Assembly: GCA_020226215.1 (NCBI GenBank) | Contig: CM035236.1 | Coordinates: 59,749,809-59,813,808 of the forward strand | DNA: 64,000 nt | Direction of reading: 5' to 3' | DNA from: Sindora glabra | Lineage: Eukaryota > Streptophyta > Magnoliopsida > Fabales > Fabaceae | Part shown: one piece after another, positions 36,606-49,830 of the stretch | How positions within the stretch are numbered: the first letter of the stretch is position 1 | How the letters are laid out: the number at the start of each line of letters is the position of its first letter | Made by a program: the position numbers and the translations under genes | The notes under the pieces: generated by a model | The model's input: only the letters and a program-made list of their open reading frames with translations | Told to the model about the DNA's origin: nothing | Databases searched by the model: none

Positions 36606-38755
36606 TTAGTTTCTTTGTTTTTTTTTCTAATTTTTTATCTGATCTAAGCCTTTATTTTTCATTTTTTTCTTTTTTTTATTTTTTATTTGATTTTGGATCC
36701 AATTTTTTTAAAATTTCAATCATTTTTAATTTGTGACCCTTTATTTATTTTATTTTTAATTTTTACTTAATTTATATTTAATTTAATTTTTTATATTGTA
36801 GATGTTTATTTGATACTAGTTAATCAATATTGTAAATAATAATCAATAATATTATTAACTCTCATAAAATTGTATAATATATTTAATATAAAAAAATTAG
36901 TAGCTATTGTAATATCATTGGAATAATTATTAATTTAATAAATATAAATTTTTACATATTTCTTATAAACTTATTAGTTGAAAGATTTAAGTCTTAAAAT
37001 TAAATATTTAAATAATATTTTATCATACTATGATGTATATATCTATAAAAATCCTTAACTAAACATGAAATAAGAAAATAATCTGCATCAAAAAAATAAA
37101 TATTTTATCAGTAAACTCTATTAATCCATAATATGATATAATTTAATTTAAAAAAATAATTACATACAGGTAATATATTTTTAAGAAAATTTTAAAGAAA
37201 AATTGTAATATTATAATACATTATTTAATTTCATTCTATTACTTGTAATATTTTATGTTATATAAATAATAAAAATAAATTATGCATTAAAAATTTTAAT
37301 TTAATACTTGAAAATAAAGTGTTGAATTATGTGTCAAAAATTATTTAAAATTAATATATTATAATGTTATAATTCTTATTTAAAAATAAAAAATCACATC
37401 ATTAGATAGAATATTTAATTAATTAGGGTAGCGGAATATTAAGTATAAATTTAATAAAATTTAATCTATAAATTTTAATTTTGTTAAAATTTAATAGAAC
37501 AGAATTTAATTATTTTATGGTAAGTTAAATGTGATATTTGACTTTAACATCTAAAAAATAATAATTAAAATAAATTTAATTAATAAAAAATTAAAGAAAT
37601 TAATAATACTACTTAAAAAATTAATTACATTTTAATGACTTATTGTTTATTAACTTCAAAACTTATAATTTTTTATCCCATAATAATTCACTTTAACTTC
37701 TAAATTATATTTTACACTTAGAGTAACTAAATTATGCTACAAAACATGTGATTATATATGTGAATAAAGGAAAAGAAGGTATAGCTCCATTATAAAATAA
37801 TTTGTATTAAATTCAAATTTTCTGGAGGCCATGCAAATTTTTTTCTTAATATAGATAAACATTTGAACATTTAGATCGTATTGCTAAAATTATTATTTAT
37901 TTGGATTTAATTTAATGTTAAGCTTAATCATTCATATATATTTATACAGATCAAGTGACTATTTAATCATTATACATCATTTTTTTATACGTTATGTAGG
38001 TATACGCAAATTTTGAAATAGTTCCAATCTTTCCAATGAATTCGAAAAATAAATTTTTATTAAAATATGCATTAAGATACTTTGGTTAATTTTTATTTAA
38101 GTTTGATTCATATCATTCTAATAATATTTTACTATATAATTTATTCTTATTTTCATTGATTAAATGATTTTCATAATAAAGTAAATCTCATTAAATATTA
38201 TAGAGTAATTTTGAGACTATTTCAAGAAAATTCTTTTAGTGTGTAGTATAAGGAGAATTTGTTTTCCCAAGATAAGTGCTACAATTAAAAAGCTAACTTT
38301 TATAAATTATAATGTTGTAATTCTTAAGAAAAAAAATCACATCATTTGATAAAATACTTAATTAATTAGGGTAGCAGAATATTAAGTATAAGTTTAGTAA
38401 AATTCAATCTGTAAAGTTGAAATTTCTAAAATTAAATGATGCAAAATTTAATAATGTGTAAGCATAACTTTAAAATAACACCAAAATGAACGGTATTTTA
38501 GAACACTCTAATGAATTGTAAATAACAATATAATGAATATAATTAATTCAATAATGTGATTTGAATTAATGAAGAAGAGTGAAATATATGATTGTCAATT
38601 TATACAATTTATCTAAAAAATTGGATAATATGATAAATGAAATTTTAGAGAGTTCTAAATTTGAAGTAAAAAGGTTATGAATCAATTAAATAAAAAAATT
38701 GGATCAAACACTATAATACAATAATAAAATACCCAATCATTAAAATAATGGCTCT
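36606..38755. other. AT-rich stretch with Mutator-MITE fragments
   Basis: No gene was recognised. About 37258-37510 resembles the interior of Mutator-type element 1 (TTAATACTTGAAAATAAAGT, then TTATAATTCTTATTTAAAAA). About 38296-38460 repeats the last 165 bp of that stretch in direct orientation (TTAATTAATTAGGGTAGC, GAATATTAAGTATAA). Ends and duplications are not readable. Confidence 0.45.
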
Positions 38756-38759
38756 CAGT

Positions 38760-41220
38760 CCCATATCAAGAGTGTCACTTTACTCGTTGCAGTTATTGAG
38801 CTAGGGGTTGATGCTATTCATCTTCATTGTTATCCTCATCATCATTTGTATGAGTCAAGTGGGTTTGAACCCTAGAGGGTGGAGAGTTCAAGTCCTAGGG
38901 GGAGGATTGAAATAGTAAAATAAGGTTTTTTAAGGTGAAAAATTCTTATTGTTGCTACTCCATGGATTCACTGGTGTACTTAGTAGTAAATGCAAATAGG
39001 TCAGCAAATAATGCCATTAGAGAACTAAGAACTTGCTAAGTTAATTGTGATGGTGATGGGGTGAACAATGATGATTTTAGAGCATCATAAGAATGCTATA
39101 GGGGTAATGTCATGTTGTATGATGGGCTAACATCTCCATCTGTGAAGAATTGTGATGAAGGGGTATAAATTGATGAACTCGCACCTCCTATATCAGCTTG
39201 CATTGATGGAAGGGTGTAAGAGAAGCGAACACCTGCTTATATCGTCGATGGATGATCATAAGAGATACTTTCATCATTATCCCCTTCCTGAAGTAAAATA
39301 GGATCCCTAAAAGACATGAAGTTGTGGCCTTTCTTACCACACCTAGGCTCAGGAATCGGTGATCTTGGTAATTCATCAGGAGGATAAGCAGGCTGGGCTG
39401 CAGTCATGTCTCGATGCTCCCCTAGTGCACACAACATGAGGTAACATTCTCGATCCACTGTCTCCCTAAATTAACTATACGATTAAGGAGGAATTTTTGA
39501 CACTAAACTTATGTAGTCTCTCATCTATATCAGCCTACAAAGAAGTAAATTTAATAATTTAATATACATTATATCTTGAAGAAATCATAAAAAAATGTGT
39601 AAACATTGTTAGTTACCACAAATCCTGGACTACCGCTAGTTGGATAAATCCATTGTCTGGTTTGTCTCCAGTACCATATCATGTAGCCCAAGTCATGGTG
39701 AAGAGTATCTGTCTCTATCTCAATCAGCAAAACTGTACTGCGTTATGCATTTCAAGCATTAATGAATATCATATGCTATTGTCGCCAATCTTTTAATGTT
39801 TTATCCCGAAGCTGCAAGTATGACAAGAATCAAAATTGAATGGCTTTTGTAGGATTAGCTACTGCTTGCCAAATTGGTGAAGCACATGATTTGCATGGTA
39901 TCATTCCACGATATGGAAGCATATGATGGGGACTGATGCTAGCTATATGTCAGGTGAGGTCAAGCAATACGGGAGTATAAGCTATTGTACACTGAGAATG
40001 TGATAAGAGTGCTAAATAATCTGTATTACATAAGTGTAATATAAATAAGCATATCACTATATGAGAGACTAGTTTTGTTAGATATAATAAAGTAGGGCTT
40101 CCAACCTCATTGGCTCTCATATGATCAAGTAGTACTCTATATTGGTATAAGACCATTGCTGGCGGCTAAGGAGGCAGCCTAATGTTCTTTCACCTATAAG
40201 GAATATAAATTGTGCATTATTTATTCAAATGTTTTAAGGTGTTATGAGAAATGCAATATAAAAATCATGTATAATCCATACTTGAAGCCCAATGGTGGAA
40301 GTATGGGGTAGATATCCAAGCAAAGATTAGGAAACAGAGGTCTCACTAGTGCTAGAATGGAAAATTGATCCTACGCCTATAAATGCAATAAGTACAAACA
40401 TTTATCAATGTTAATCTCATCACATTTGGTGACAATTCACAATTCTCTATATAGGCAAGCTAGAACTGCCGACCCCAACTAAACCGATCAGCATCTATAA
40501 ATTTTTTGAGCAACAGTAGATACATCAGTAACACTCTGTGGCTTGAAGTGTCAGGCATAAGGTAATTTCCTATGAGCCTCAAGATGTAGGCATGGGCAAA
40601 GAGTTGTGTTTATTCATCATCAACATCATCTGATAAGTGTCCAAAGTTTTCTGCTAACTAAGTAATGCTCAGACCCTGGCCTTATAAACATTCTTTGGGT
40701 GATTTGACCCCTAGTAAATCTTTGCAAATCCCTGGCCAATCGGATTCAGTGTATTTAGAGATGGGGATGCCCTCACACGATAACTTTAACTAGATAGAGA
40801 CATCTTGTAGGGTAATGGTGCACTCTCCTAAGGTGGTATGGAAAGTATGTGTCTCAAGACACTATCATTCAACAAGTACGGACACGAGAGCAACATTGAA
40901 GTCAAAGTGACCAAGTCGGCTGGTGCCATAGAAGCCTGCCTGCTGAAGATAAGGCACAATTAGAAGTGGTGGATCGAAGAGACAATTCCTATGGGTAATG
41001 TGTCGTAACATCAGGATTTGATCCCTCTTCTCACAATAAATGAAAATATACTTAGCATGTATAAAATTAAGTAATTTTTAGTAAGGAAATAAACTTACTT
41101 GGCCTAGCCACACGGCTTGTGAAATATGTCAAGACTGCAAGTATAATAGTGACTCATCATCGAGCCTAGGGTCATAACACGATGCTAACTAGAAATTGGA
41201 ATTGGGTGATATGGACTATG
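38760..41220 (-). pseudogene. Plant mobile domain (PMD) gene, older copy
   Basis: Read on the minus strand, the gene starts near 41210. A first exon remnant includes ASCYDPRLDDESLLYLQ and HISQAVWLGQ. The PMD core follows near 40960-40700 with AGFYGTSRLGHFDF, LETHTFHTTLGECTITLQDV and YTESDWPG. Then comes FAHAYILRLIGNYLMPDTSS near 40600-40530, a hallmark of the fold. A GYMIWYWRQTRQWI piece lies near 39690-39640 and an acidic/polar tail near 38880-38790 (THTNDDEDNNEDE). PMD proteins include Arabidopsis MAIN and MAIL1 and many transposon-encoded relatives. Stops and frameshifts are frequent. It lies about 180 bp downstream of the MULE remnant on the same strand, the arrangement repeated at 53.8-61.3 kb. 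The short frames at 39188-39458 and 39950-40156 are pieces of it or of other frames. Confidence 0.75.
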
Positions 41221-41399
41221 TCAAGATAGATGAATTCAGTTAATTGCACAACCATAAATTCATGTAAGTCTTCCAAAATGTAGCAAGAAAATAAATAATT
41301 TAATACAATAAGACAAGCACAATATACTATTTATATATAACAAGTTAAATAGCTTTTAGTAATATATCAACAAACTAAGCATGACTTCAAAGCTATGTA

Positions 41400-44177
41400 T
41401 AGTAGTAATCATGAGGAAATGTTATTCGTTAACTTTTTTGGGGTTAAAGGTGTCATGGCACATTCCATTGGCTGGATTGATAGGTTACGCGATTGTGCCC
41501 AGTTTGCCGGTATAACCCACACCTCTGAGGTTCTGATAGGCTTTCTATCCAATCTATTTCATTTCTTATTCGTGTCGAACGGCGACGACTATTGGGATTC
41601 ATCTATGCGGGATCCGGTACAAGTATTAGTCCATTCAATGGTGGACAGTGCTCCATACCATCGATTAGTCGAAACTCATAACTATAAGCCTTTAGCATTA
41701 TCTCTAATCAGAATACAGGATCGACAAATTGTAATAGATCTAATACGACCTTTGCACATGTTGCAAACACATGTTGGTAGGGTCAATGCTCTACTTAGAA
41801 TTTGCTACAATCACATGTTTGATCACGTAGGCTAACCTTGTAAGTTCGATCAAACTATTTTCAAGTTGGATCATACAACTTATCCATCTTGAAAGTCGAC
41901 CCTAGGCGGTCAAAGCAATGGACGTGACAAATAGATGCTTTCCAAATGCACTCTTGAATATTTTTTCAAATATCTTCGCTAAACACCTTTCCTGCCTATA
42001 ATTATGCTACAATGGTTTTTGCTCGGTTAACAAAGTATTTATTTATTCGGTACAGCGTAGCTTTGACTAACCTAATAATTGATTAAAAACTAATCCTTTT
42101 GAATACGCTATTGACACACTCGGTTAGTTTAGTTATTATGTGCCCCTATCATTGGCCTTTCTTATTATAAGTACAGCTTCATTGACTTTTTAGGATATTA
42201 TCAATCCAATCAGCAACTCTTGAGTGCAAGTGGCGCAATTCATCCAATTTGCAATCCATAACATGTCACTCATATTGGTAACCTATACCACATATTGTTG
42301 TCATTAAATAAATAATAATCATGATAGGTAATGATAATTAATAATATTAGTGTAAGTAATATGCATCAATGCTAGTAAACATCTTCTTCATCCACGTTAT
42401 CCTAAAAATTAAGTTAAGATTGCTGGCAATGTATCGAAGGCAGAACATATGATAACCATAAAGGGGTTGTCATCCTACGCATGAGTTTGCAACGGTAGCT
42501 AGTATTCTAGAATGCCTATTTGATATCAAGCAAACATTCTATTTGTCCTTAATGACATGCTGTCAAACATTTAATAAGAACTAAGCCCATATCTCATATG
42601 TTTCTCCCTCTATCATAGCAAATGCAAAAGGGATAACCTTTTTATTGCCATCCTGTGATGTCACCATAAGCAAGACCTTTTTATACTTTCCATATAAAAA
42701 GATGTCATCTACTTGGACTATCGATTTCAAATGGGTAATCACCTCGATGCATGGCTTAAAAGTCTAAAACACTCGATGAAACAATGCAACTGGCTCATCT
42801 CCAAAACTGCTTAGCAATCATTCTCTACTAACAATATCAAAATAAGACCTAAAATTAAAGTGATGCACTGCTATCAACCAACTAGGTAATATAGAATATA
42901 ACTTCTCCTAATTCCTAAATGCAAGAGCGATGACTTAGTGTTTACCCTTCCATGCCTTCTTATAGGATATTAAGTATCTAAAAATGCTATAAATTTGCTC
43001 AATGACTTCTTGGATGCACACATTTGGGTTTTTAGTCATCATGGCTATAATGTAGGATGAAATGACATCTGTATCCAATTTTAGATGATCTCAAAAAAGA
43101 GAGGTAAATATATATGTGTGAGGCCTATTATATTTTGATATCTACCAGTGATTCTCTCTTAACTTATCACATGCTCTAACCCTCCAATTGTACTGTACAC
43201 CTAGTGAGGGCATCGATATTTTTTATATTTAGCTGAGGAGTAGTGCATATAAAATGTGTAATGAGTCCGAACTAATTATATCTTCATTACACAGCGAAAT
43301 AACTTTTGGTCCATATATCTCAAAGTCATATATGGCTTCTGGTTGTCATTTATATTTATGCCATCTCCTACTTTAGGATAATCATGACTTACGGCAGCTT
43401 CAACATTTAGTTGTGAAAAAAAAGCAATAGCTGATTCCATGTATCAACTTTCAGGTATTGTTGGTAGTGTATTAGTGATATCTTCTCCGTCATCATCGTC
43501 ATCGTAATTATCATTATCACCACTAAACCCTTCAAGAATATCGTCATATGCATCTTCCTTTTCAAATTTATCCATGATGTCTTCTGTTTCCTCCAGGGAA
43601 GAAAGGGATTGAGATAAGCTATAATTAGGCTGAAAAAATATGGCTCTGGAGCATAATCAACAATAGAACTGTGAAACTGCTGGCCATAGTCAATTTGCCT
43701 ATTTATTAGTTCTACACTAGCAAGATATGGGTTGTAATATGATGGCCCTTCATTAATGTCGTGAAGTTAGCTGGTGAGCGATAGCATGTATAGAGCACTC
43801 ACATCAACTGGTTGACTTACTATGTTCAAATCAAATCCCACTATTGAGATATGTGCATACACTTCTAAACAGGACAATTGAGTAGAAAATCTCACATTCG
43901 CTTCTCACATTCGTTAAATGTCATCATCATTTTTTAACTCATACACCTTATACCGCGTCGAATTCAACGAGAGAGGATGCCTATATACCAACTTAGTTAT
44001 GACTTAATTGTCATCAAGTCGTAGCTTTCATCCAACTATACTTTTCAATGCATCCAGGATAATATCTGATTTAATTCTTATTACTTTAACCTTATGATGC
44101 TTAAATGTATCACCTTGATTCGTCTCATAAATTTCTACATTCGCATAAATATAAATATTCTCTTCTCTAGTACTCAT
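41400..44177 (-). pseudogene. MULE transposase, older copy (partner of the PMD gene)
   Basis: The minus strand opens with the ATG at 44177 (MSTREENIYIY). A PB1-like N-terminal segment follows with KLVYRHPLSLNSTRYKVYEL near 43985-43925. An acidic linker is near 43600-43480 (EDIMDKFEKEDAYDD, then DNDNYDDDDDGE). The MuDR region lies near 43380-43260. The DDE core has SIVQVDDIFLYGKYKK near 42730-42680 and LISNRH near 42540-42520, where the family has SDRH, so the second catalytic Asp has become Asn. The C-terminus has TRIRNEMDWIES then a CCHC-knuckle remnant CGLYRQTGHNR near 41560-41480. Many stops make it dead. The 146-codon open frame at 41395-41835 on the plus strand is antisense to this C-terminus and is not a gene. 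Confidence 0.8.
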
Positions 44178-44662
44178 TATGATTCCTACCATAGTCAGGT
44201 TTACATGTCATCTTAGGAATAAAATTTACATAATAATGAAAGATCTACTATAGTTACAAAAATAAATACAATTAACTATTACTACATAATTACTCATATG
44301 TACTTCAATCTTATTACTTACTTAATTAATTATGATTATTGCAATCTTGGATATTTACCTAATTTATTTATTAATATCTAATTACAAATTTAATTTAAGT
44401 TCAATTTTGAAATTTAAATTTTATGGAACTAAATGTACTAAAACAAGTTTGTAAAGAGTTGTCATAAACCAGTTTTTTATAAAATATATAGTATCAAACA
44501 TTGTTTAAGTAATATTATGTGTATTATAATATTTTTTGGAGGTCAATGAGTTAAGGATAATAATATAAACTTTTAATATTTGTTTTAACCTTTGAATTAG
44601 TACCGACAGCAATTCTCATAACTATAAAAAATTTAATTTATTTAAAATATCCAAACACAATC

Positions 44663-44730
<68 letters not shown>

Positions 44731-44734
44731 TATA
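44178..44734. other. 5' flank of the older MULE, with a TA microsatellite
   Basis: AT-rich and non-coding, with a (TA)n run at about 44666-44728. No promoter or GGCGCC module like those of the younger unit was seen. Confidence 0.45.
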
Positions 44735-45900
44735 TAGATATATATTACTTAGTGATATTAATATTTGAATTATAAATAGAAGACATAGACATGAAAAGTA
44801 GGAAAACATGAAACCAAGCATATAAAAAGAGAAAAATAATGAATGAGTTATAAAAGATAAGAATTAACGATAAATTACATGATAAAGTGAATTAATTTAA
44901 TTAAAAATTTTTAAGCCATTTAAAGTATTTTCAGTGTAAAAAGAATTTTTTTTTTACTAAATTCACATTACTTACCAGCATTTGAGTAGTAAATAATATA
45001 ATTAACAAAGAAAAAATATAAAAATTAAAATAGTCCATACAATATAAAATCTTGATAAAAATATTAATTAATACATATTTAATTTGACACATAGTATTAA
45101 AAATTTGATATCAAGTAAATATTAGTTAAAAATAAATAAATTAATTTGGTGATATTATTATCTAAGTTATAAAATAAAGAAATGGATGTGAAAACTAGGA
45201 CAAGATTAAACTATGCAAATAAAAATATGAGAAATAATATTTCAATCATAAAACAATTAGAGTTATAAATAAAGTTTTTATTAAAATGACTTAATTTCAT
45301 TAGGAAACAAAAATTTTTTTAAAGTATTTCTATCATAAATTTTTTTATTATATTAGATTCATAATATTCAATAATATTTAAATTGTAAATAATACAAGTT
45401 GAAATAATAAAAAAATATAATGATTTAAATTAAAGGAAGATAAATAATACATGATTTACAAAGTTCTGACAAAACACCAGTTAATTTATGTTAAATCTAA
45501 TATATGGAATTTGAAAATTAACATGAAGAAAATATTACAAAAATTAAAACAATTAATCATTATTTTAATTTTTGATTACTTTTACTAAAAAAATATATGA
45601 TATTGATTCATTTAATTTATATTTCTTCCAAAGTTTTAACTTATTTAACAAAACTTATAATAAAAATAAAATATATTATGTAATATTTATGTTGCTTAGT
45701 GATATTGGTATTTGAATTATTATTAAATAAAGTAGAAAAATAAAATTTAAAAATATATAATAGAGAAAGAAAAAAGAAGAAAAATAATGGGTCAACTATA
45801 AAGTAACAAGCATAAAAAATAGAATATATTAATTATTAAAGTAATTAAATTAATTTTTCAAATTTTAAAATATTTTATAATAAACAAAAAATATATTGTT
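44735..45900. repeat. Three diverged tandem units of roughly 400-550 bp
   Basis: Each unit starts TTRGTGATATTR-TATYTGAATTATAAA-like (about 44748, 45150, 45705). It continues with a purine-rich GAGAAAAATAATG-like block, then a TTAATTTAATTA-like block and AAAGTATTTTCA-like sequence. Copies 1 and 2 stay in register for about 390 bp. They are old, non-coding and of unknown origin. Confidence 0.5.
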
Positions 45901-47149
45901 TTAAACCCTATAAGAGAATTTAATTTGAAGGTTAAAAGAAGTAATCCAAATGTAAAATTAAAAAATAAAGGTAAAATTGAAAAAAAAATAATGATTTTAT
46001 TAGATGGAGAAAATTGGCTAAAATGTGTAGTAAGTATTTAAAAAATGAGAGATGACTACCCAAAATACCATTCAATTAGTACATGCAGATCAATTAAAAT
46101 TCAAGAAAATAAAATATAAAGATAAAGATTTCTCTACTTTCTCCAATTTTAAAATTTTGAATTTTAACATGATATTATATTCAATTTCATTAATTAGAAT
46201 GTACTAATTTATATCGTTAATAGGAATGATGATTGTTATTAATAATGATTTTTATTAATAATTAATAATAAAATTTACAAAAGGATAGCAAAACAATAAT
46301 ACAAATAAAATTTATAGTTAGGACATAATTGGAAAAAGAAAGTGTAGAGGTATTTTGGTAGGAAAATTTTTCATTAGATATTGATACTTGGCAAAAATAA
46401 AAAAAAAGGTAGGACGCTAAAAAAACTTTCTTTTAGTAGAGGGATATAGATTATATGTATTTAGGTCAAAAGGCTCTTGATGGTTTAAAAAAATATTTTA
46501 GAAATATCAAAATATTGCATTCTACCTTCAAATAATATTTCTTAATAATAATTAATTATTAATGAATATTTCTATTTTTTTTCAAAATTTTCAAGTATTC
46601 CAAATTTTTATTTTCTTTTTTGGTAATATCCAACCCACAAACATAATAATTTTAAGCATTATAATATATATAAAATGCATAATCTAGACAGAGTACATAA
46701 ATAATAAAATACACAGATATCATAAAAATACAAATAAATTAAAATAATATAGGAAAATTAAGATATGCATAGAATAATATAAGGAAATTAAAAAAAATAC
46801 AAATACCACAATAACAAGATGAAAATAATAAATACATATATACTAATAAAATATCAAATTTAATAAAATAATAATAATCTAGTCACAGTTCCTAATAATA
46901 ATACAAAATAAAATTAATGAATACTTATAAAAAATATTACACTAAGCACACATTATATTTTCATATCATTTAAAAATATTCTTTTATAATTAAATATCTT
47001 ACTTGGAAGGGTTAATAATTTGCAAGGGCAAAATGAAAGAGACACAAGAAGCTTAAGTAGAGCTTCTTAGTTAGGCGAGCGTAATGCAGTAAAACTGCAT
47101 GTATGGAGGAGTTCAGCTGCATTGTGTTATGGAGAAACAGCTGCATTGT
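45901..47149. other. AT-rich stretch without a gene
   Basis: No coding remnant was recognised. From about 47020 the composition becomes more balanced and includes two similar phrases (GCAGTAAAACTGCATG and AACAGCTGCATTG), probably part of repeat family Y. Confidence 0.4.
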
Positions 47150-47440
47150 TATATAGAGGGCTAGGCTTTCACAGGTGCACAATGACTGCTGATCACAAGT
47201 TCGGAGGCCGTATCACTGGACCTGATCACGGGGTCGCACAGAACATGACATGTTACTGCTGATCACAAGTTGGTGCAGCTCGTGACTGGTTAGGCATAGT
47301 GCACGGACTGGTCATGGGGTGACAATCCACATGATCAGAGAAACTTAAAAAAAAAAGTTTTAAGCATTGGGGGCAATTAGTTTTGTCAGCGCAAGGTTTA
47401 AGAAAATTATTTTTCCAAACATAGTTTTTCAATCAAAAAG

Positions 47441-47443
<3 letters not shown>
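47150..47443 (-). repeat. Inverted repeat family Y, copy 2
   Basis: The outer 83 bp (47361-47443) match copy 1 at 36427-36510 in inverted orientation. The inner part is GC-richer and holds GCTGATCACAAGTT twice (near 47190 and 47257), GATCACGGGG and GTCATGGGGTGAC, phrases like those of chromovirus-type LTRs. On the minus strand a CTATATAACAATGC box lies just beyond. It may be an LTR fragment or the terminus of a large element; the sequence does not decide. Confidence 0.65.

Positions 47444-47497
<54 letters not shown>
47443..47497. repeat. (TA)n microsatellite
   Basis: About 55 bp of TA repeats directly outside repeat Y copy 2. Copy 1 also abuts a microsatellite, so both outer flanks are simple sequence. 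Confidence 0.9.
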
Positions 47498-47500
<3 letters not shown>

Positions 47501-48959
47501 CTAAAAGCTTGATTATTATCATTTTTTTATACATGGATATGAATAACGGTTGATACCAACTTTCCTTTCTTCGTTCTCATCTTTTGTCCTATTTTTAATT
47601 TGTAGTCTAGATGGCTAATTTTTTTTATTATTATTTATGAAAATATCAAATATTAACTAGTTTAAATTTGAATTCTTTGTAGATTAAAGTGCATTGAGTC
47701 ATGCCATTTCGCATAATAGTACTAATCATCCTTCAAATTTTCTTCTTTCTATCTCTTTTATATTACATTGCCTTGGAATTTAAAGGTTGTTTAGTTCATC
47801 TCAATAGTATGAAAAATTTTATTTTTTAAAAAATTAGAAAAAAAAATTTTGTTAGTCATTATCTAATAAATTGAGAGAAAGAAGATTTCCTAAAAAGTTT
47901 TTTACTTTCCATAGGACATGGAAAGTTGCTTACCAACTTCTTCAATATGTAAGTTTTATTGCCTATGCTATTTATAAATATAATAACAAGATTATCCTCT
48001 TTAAATTTAATTAATAATATTTAAATTTTATTAATATATAGTATAATAATATTGATGATATAATAGTCATTTTATTAACACTTATTAGGATATTTAAAAT
48101 TGAACCAAATAAAATATAAGAAGTTATTTTCTAAGAAATGTTACTTCTTATATGTCAATTAAATAAGTTTGAGTATCTCTTAAAAAATTTATATAGGAAA
48201 TTATTTATAAAAAAATTCAATTTTCTAAAAGAAGTTACTTTTTATGCAAATTAAATGATTCCTTAGAATACACAATGTGATAAGAGTTGAAGAAAAAAAT
48301 TGTACCTGTGGATGACATGTGCCGTAACTTATTTGTTTTCTTGATAGAATGCTTCTTCTGATGCGGACTTTTTCATTTTGCCAATCTGCATTGTTGTACA
48401 TTAAATGAGTTTGGTCACCATAAAATTACTCCGAAGTCAAAATTGACTAATAACTATACAAAGTAGTTTTTTTTATAGAGTCTAGAGTGAAGCACTAATT
48501 TCTTTTGTTGCAACATTGCACTGCATTGGGATTAAAGTTAATGCCTTTCATAGCATTGGGATTATAGTTGTGCTCATTTCTATCACCTTTTTTTTTAATG
48601 TGTTTGTCTTACTTTGTTTTGTTCTCTATGATATTGAGCAAATGCTTACATTAAGCCATTGACTTAAAACATTTAGGAAATCATAGGAATAAATTATTGC
48701 TGATGTCATGCGACCTAAATATTTCAAGAACAGGGATGGACTATGACACTCTTGATATCATTGACTCAAGATACGAGTTACACCGTTTTCCTTCTGTATC
48801 TATAAAATTATTTTGCTCTATCCAAATAGCTTCTGCCATAAATACTGCTTCTACAAGGTTTATTGAGTGGCTTTTTTCCTTTAATATATGGAATTGTTCA
48901 TTTTTTCTTCTTTTATAAGAACAAGAGCTGGGAGAAATGTTGCACAACTACTTTAATTT
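47498..48959. other. AT-rich stretch without a recognised gene
   Basis: Short frames at 48697-48918 (+) and 48741-48947 (-) overlap each other and resemble no family. Two similar phrases, CATTGCACTGCATTGGGATTA and CATAGCATTGGGATTATA (near 48514 and 48550), form a small local repeat. Confidence 0.4.
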
Positions 48960-49490
48960 TCTGGCAGTTCCAATTCATAGGTTACATTTGTGCTTTTTGT
49001 AGCTGTACTAAGTTCAAAGAGGTCTGAGTATAGATAAGCCAAAACTACATCTTTCATTTCAGTAAGTATTATGATATAATTGCTGGGCTCACAATTTTTA
49101 AGTGAGTGGAGATTTGAAAGTAAGATATTAGCGTCCATTAAGATATTTAAAGATCTAAAAGTGATGCTACTGAAATAATGAATCTAACTGAAAGTGAGTA
49201 ATTTATATCCTAAAATTGGATTCCTTTTATGTGTTTATGCAATTCTTATGGTTCCTTATATATGAAACAGAAGCAAATGTCTACTTAAATGAGATTTAAG
49301 TAATACATATCGTATATTTCTCCTGTATCCTGTTTGACGTTCTTTGGTCACCCAAAACTTCTTCACTTGTCTAATAGCTCTCTTTTATTAAAAATTATTA
49401 ATTATTAATGAGTATTGTTAATATTAAAAGTGTCTTGCTTTCTTGGTCTGTGTTCAAGATATGCCCATTCTTTTTATTCCTTTTAATATT
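48960..49490. repeat. Duplicated segment, copy B (uninterrupted)
   Basis: This stretch joins, without interruption, sequence equivalent to 22420-22770, 26511-26600 and 30715-31020. It therefore represents the form of the segment before the Mutator-type element and other DNA entered copy A. It has no recognisable protein. Confidence 0.65.
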
Positions 49491-49509
49491 GTCCTTATAA
49501 AATGAACTT

Positions 49510-49830
49510 TTATGCAGGTTACAGCAACTAATTGTTTTGGAGCTGTTTTAGGTCTTTGAAACTATGATAATGTCTTGAAAATTAGATCTCAAGGTTTATA
49601 TATCAAGGGATTAGAACACCGTCCTATCTCATTTAAGTGTTGTATTATGACTTCTATGGTCCTTGGGTATAATTTGATTTGAGATATTGTAATTTGGTTT
49701 ACTTTTCAGCATCAAGGGATGGTGTTCTATGAAGTTAATGCTTTTTTCCCCCCTCGTTTTAACTGTAAGAGTTGAAAGTAAATTGATGTTTATGCAGAGA
49801 ATACGTATTAATCATTTTGTTTTTCAGATT
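49510..49830 (+). other. Possible decayed exons of an unidentified gene
   Basis: Pyrimidine-rich tracts ending in AG precede short open stretches at about 49517 (VTATNCFGAVLGL then a stop), 49710 (HQGMVFYEVNAFF) and 49828. One frame stays open for about 36 codons after the first stop. This looks like exon-intron structure, but no family was recognised and the signal is weak. Confidence 0.2.

Noticed and set aside
36494..36736. 80-codon plus-strand frame, hydrophobic Phe-rich
   Set aside because: Composition follows T-runs downstream of repeat Y; no start context or family resemblance.
41395..41835. 146-codon open frame on the plus strand, among the longest in the window
   Set aside because: It is antisense to the C-terminus of the older MULE transposase. 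The minus strand reads TRIRNEMDWIES followed by the CCHC knuckle remnant at the same place.
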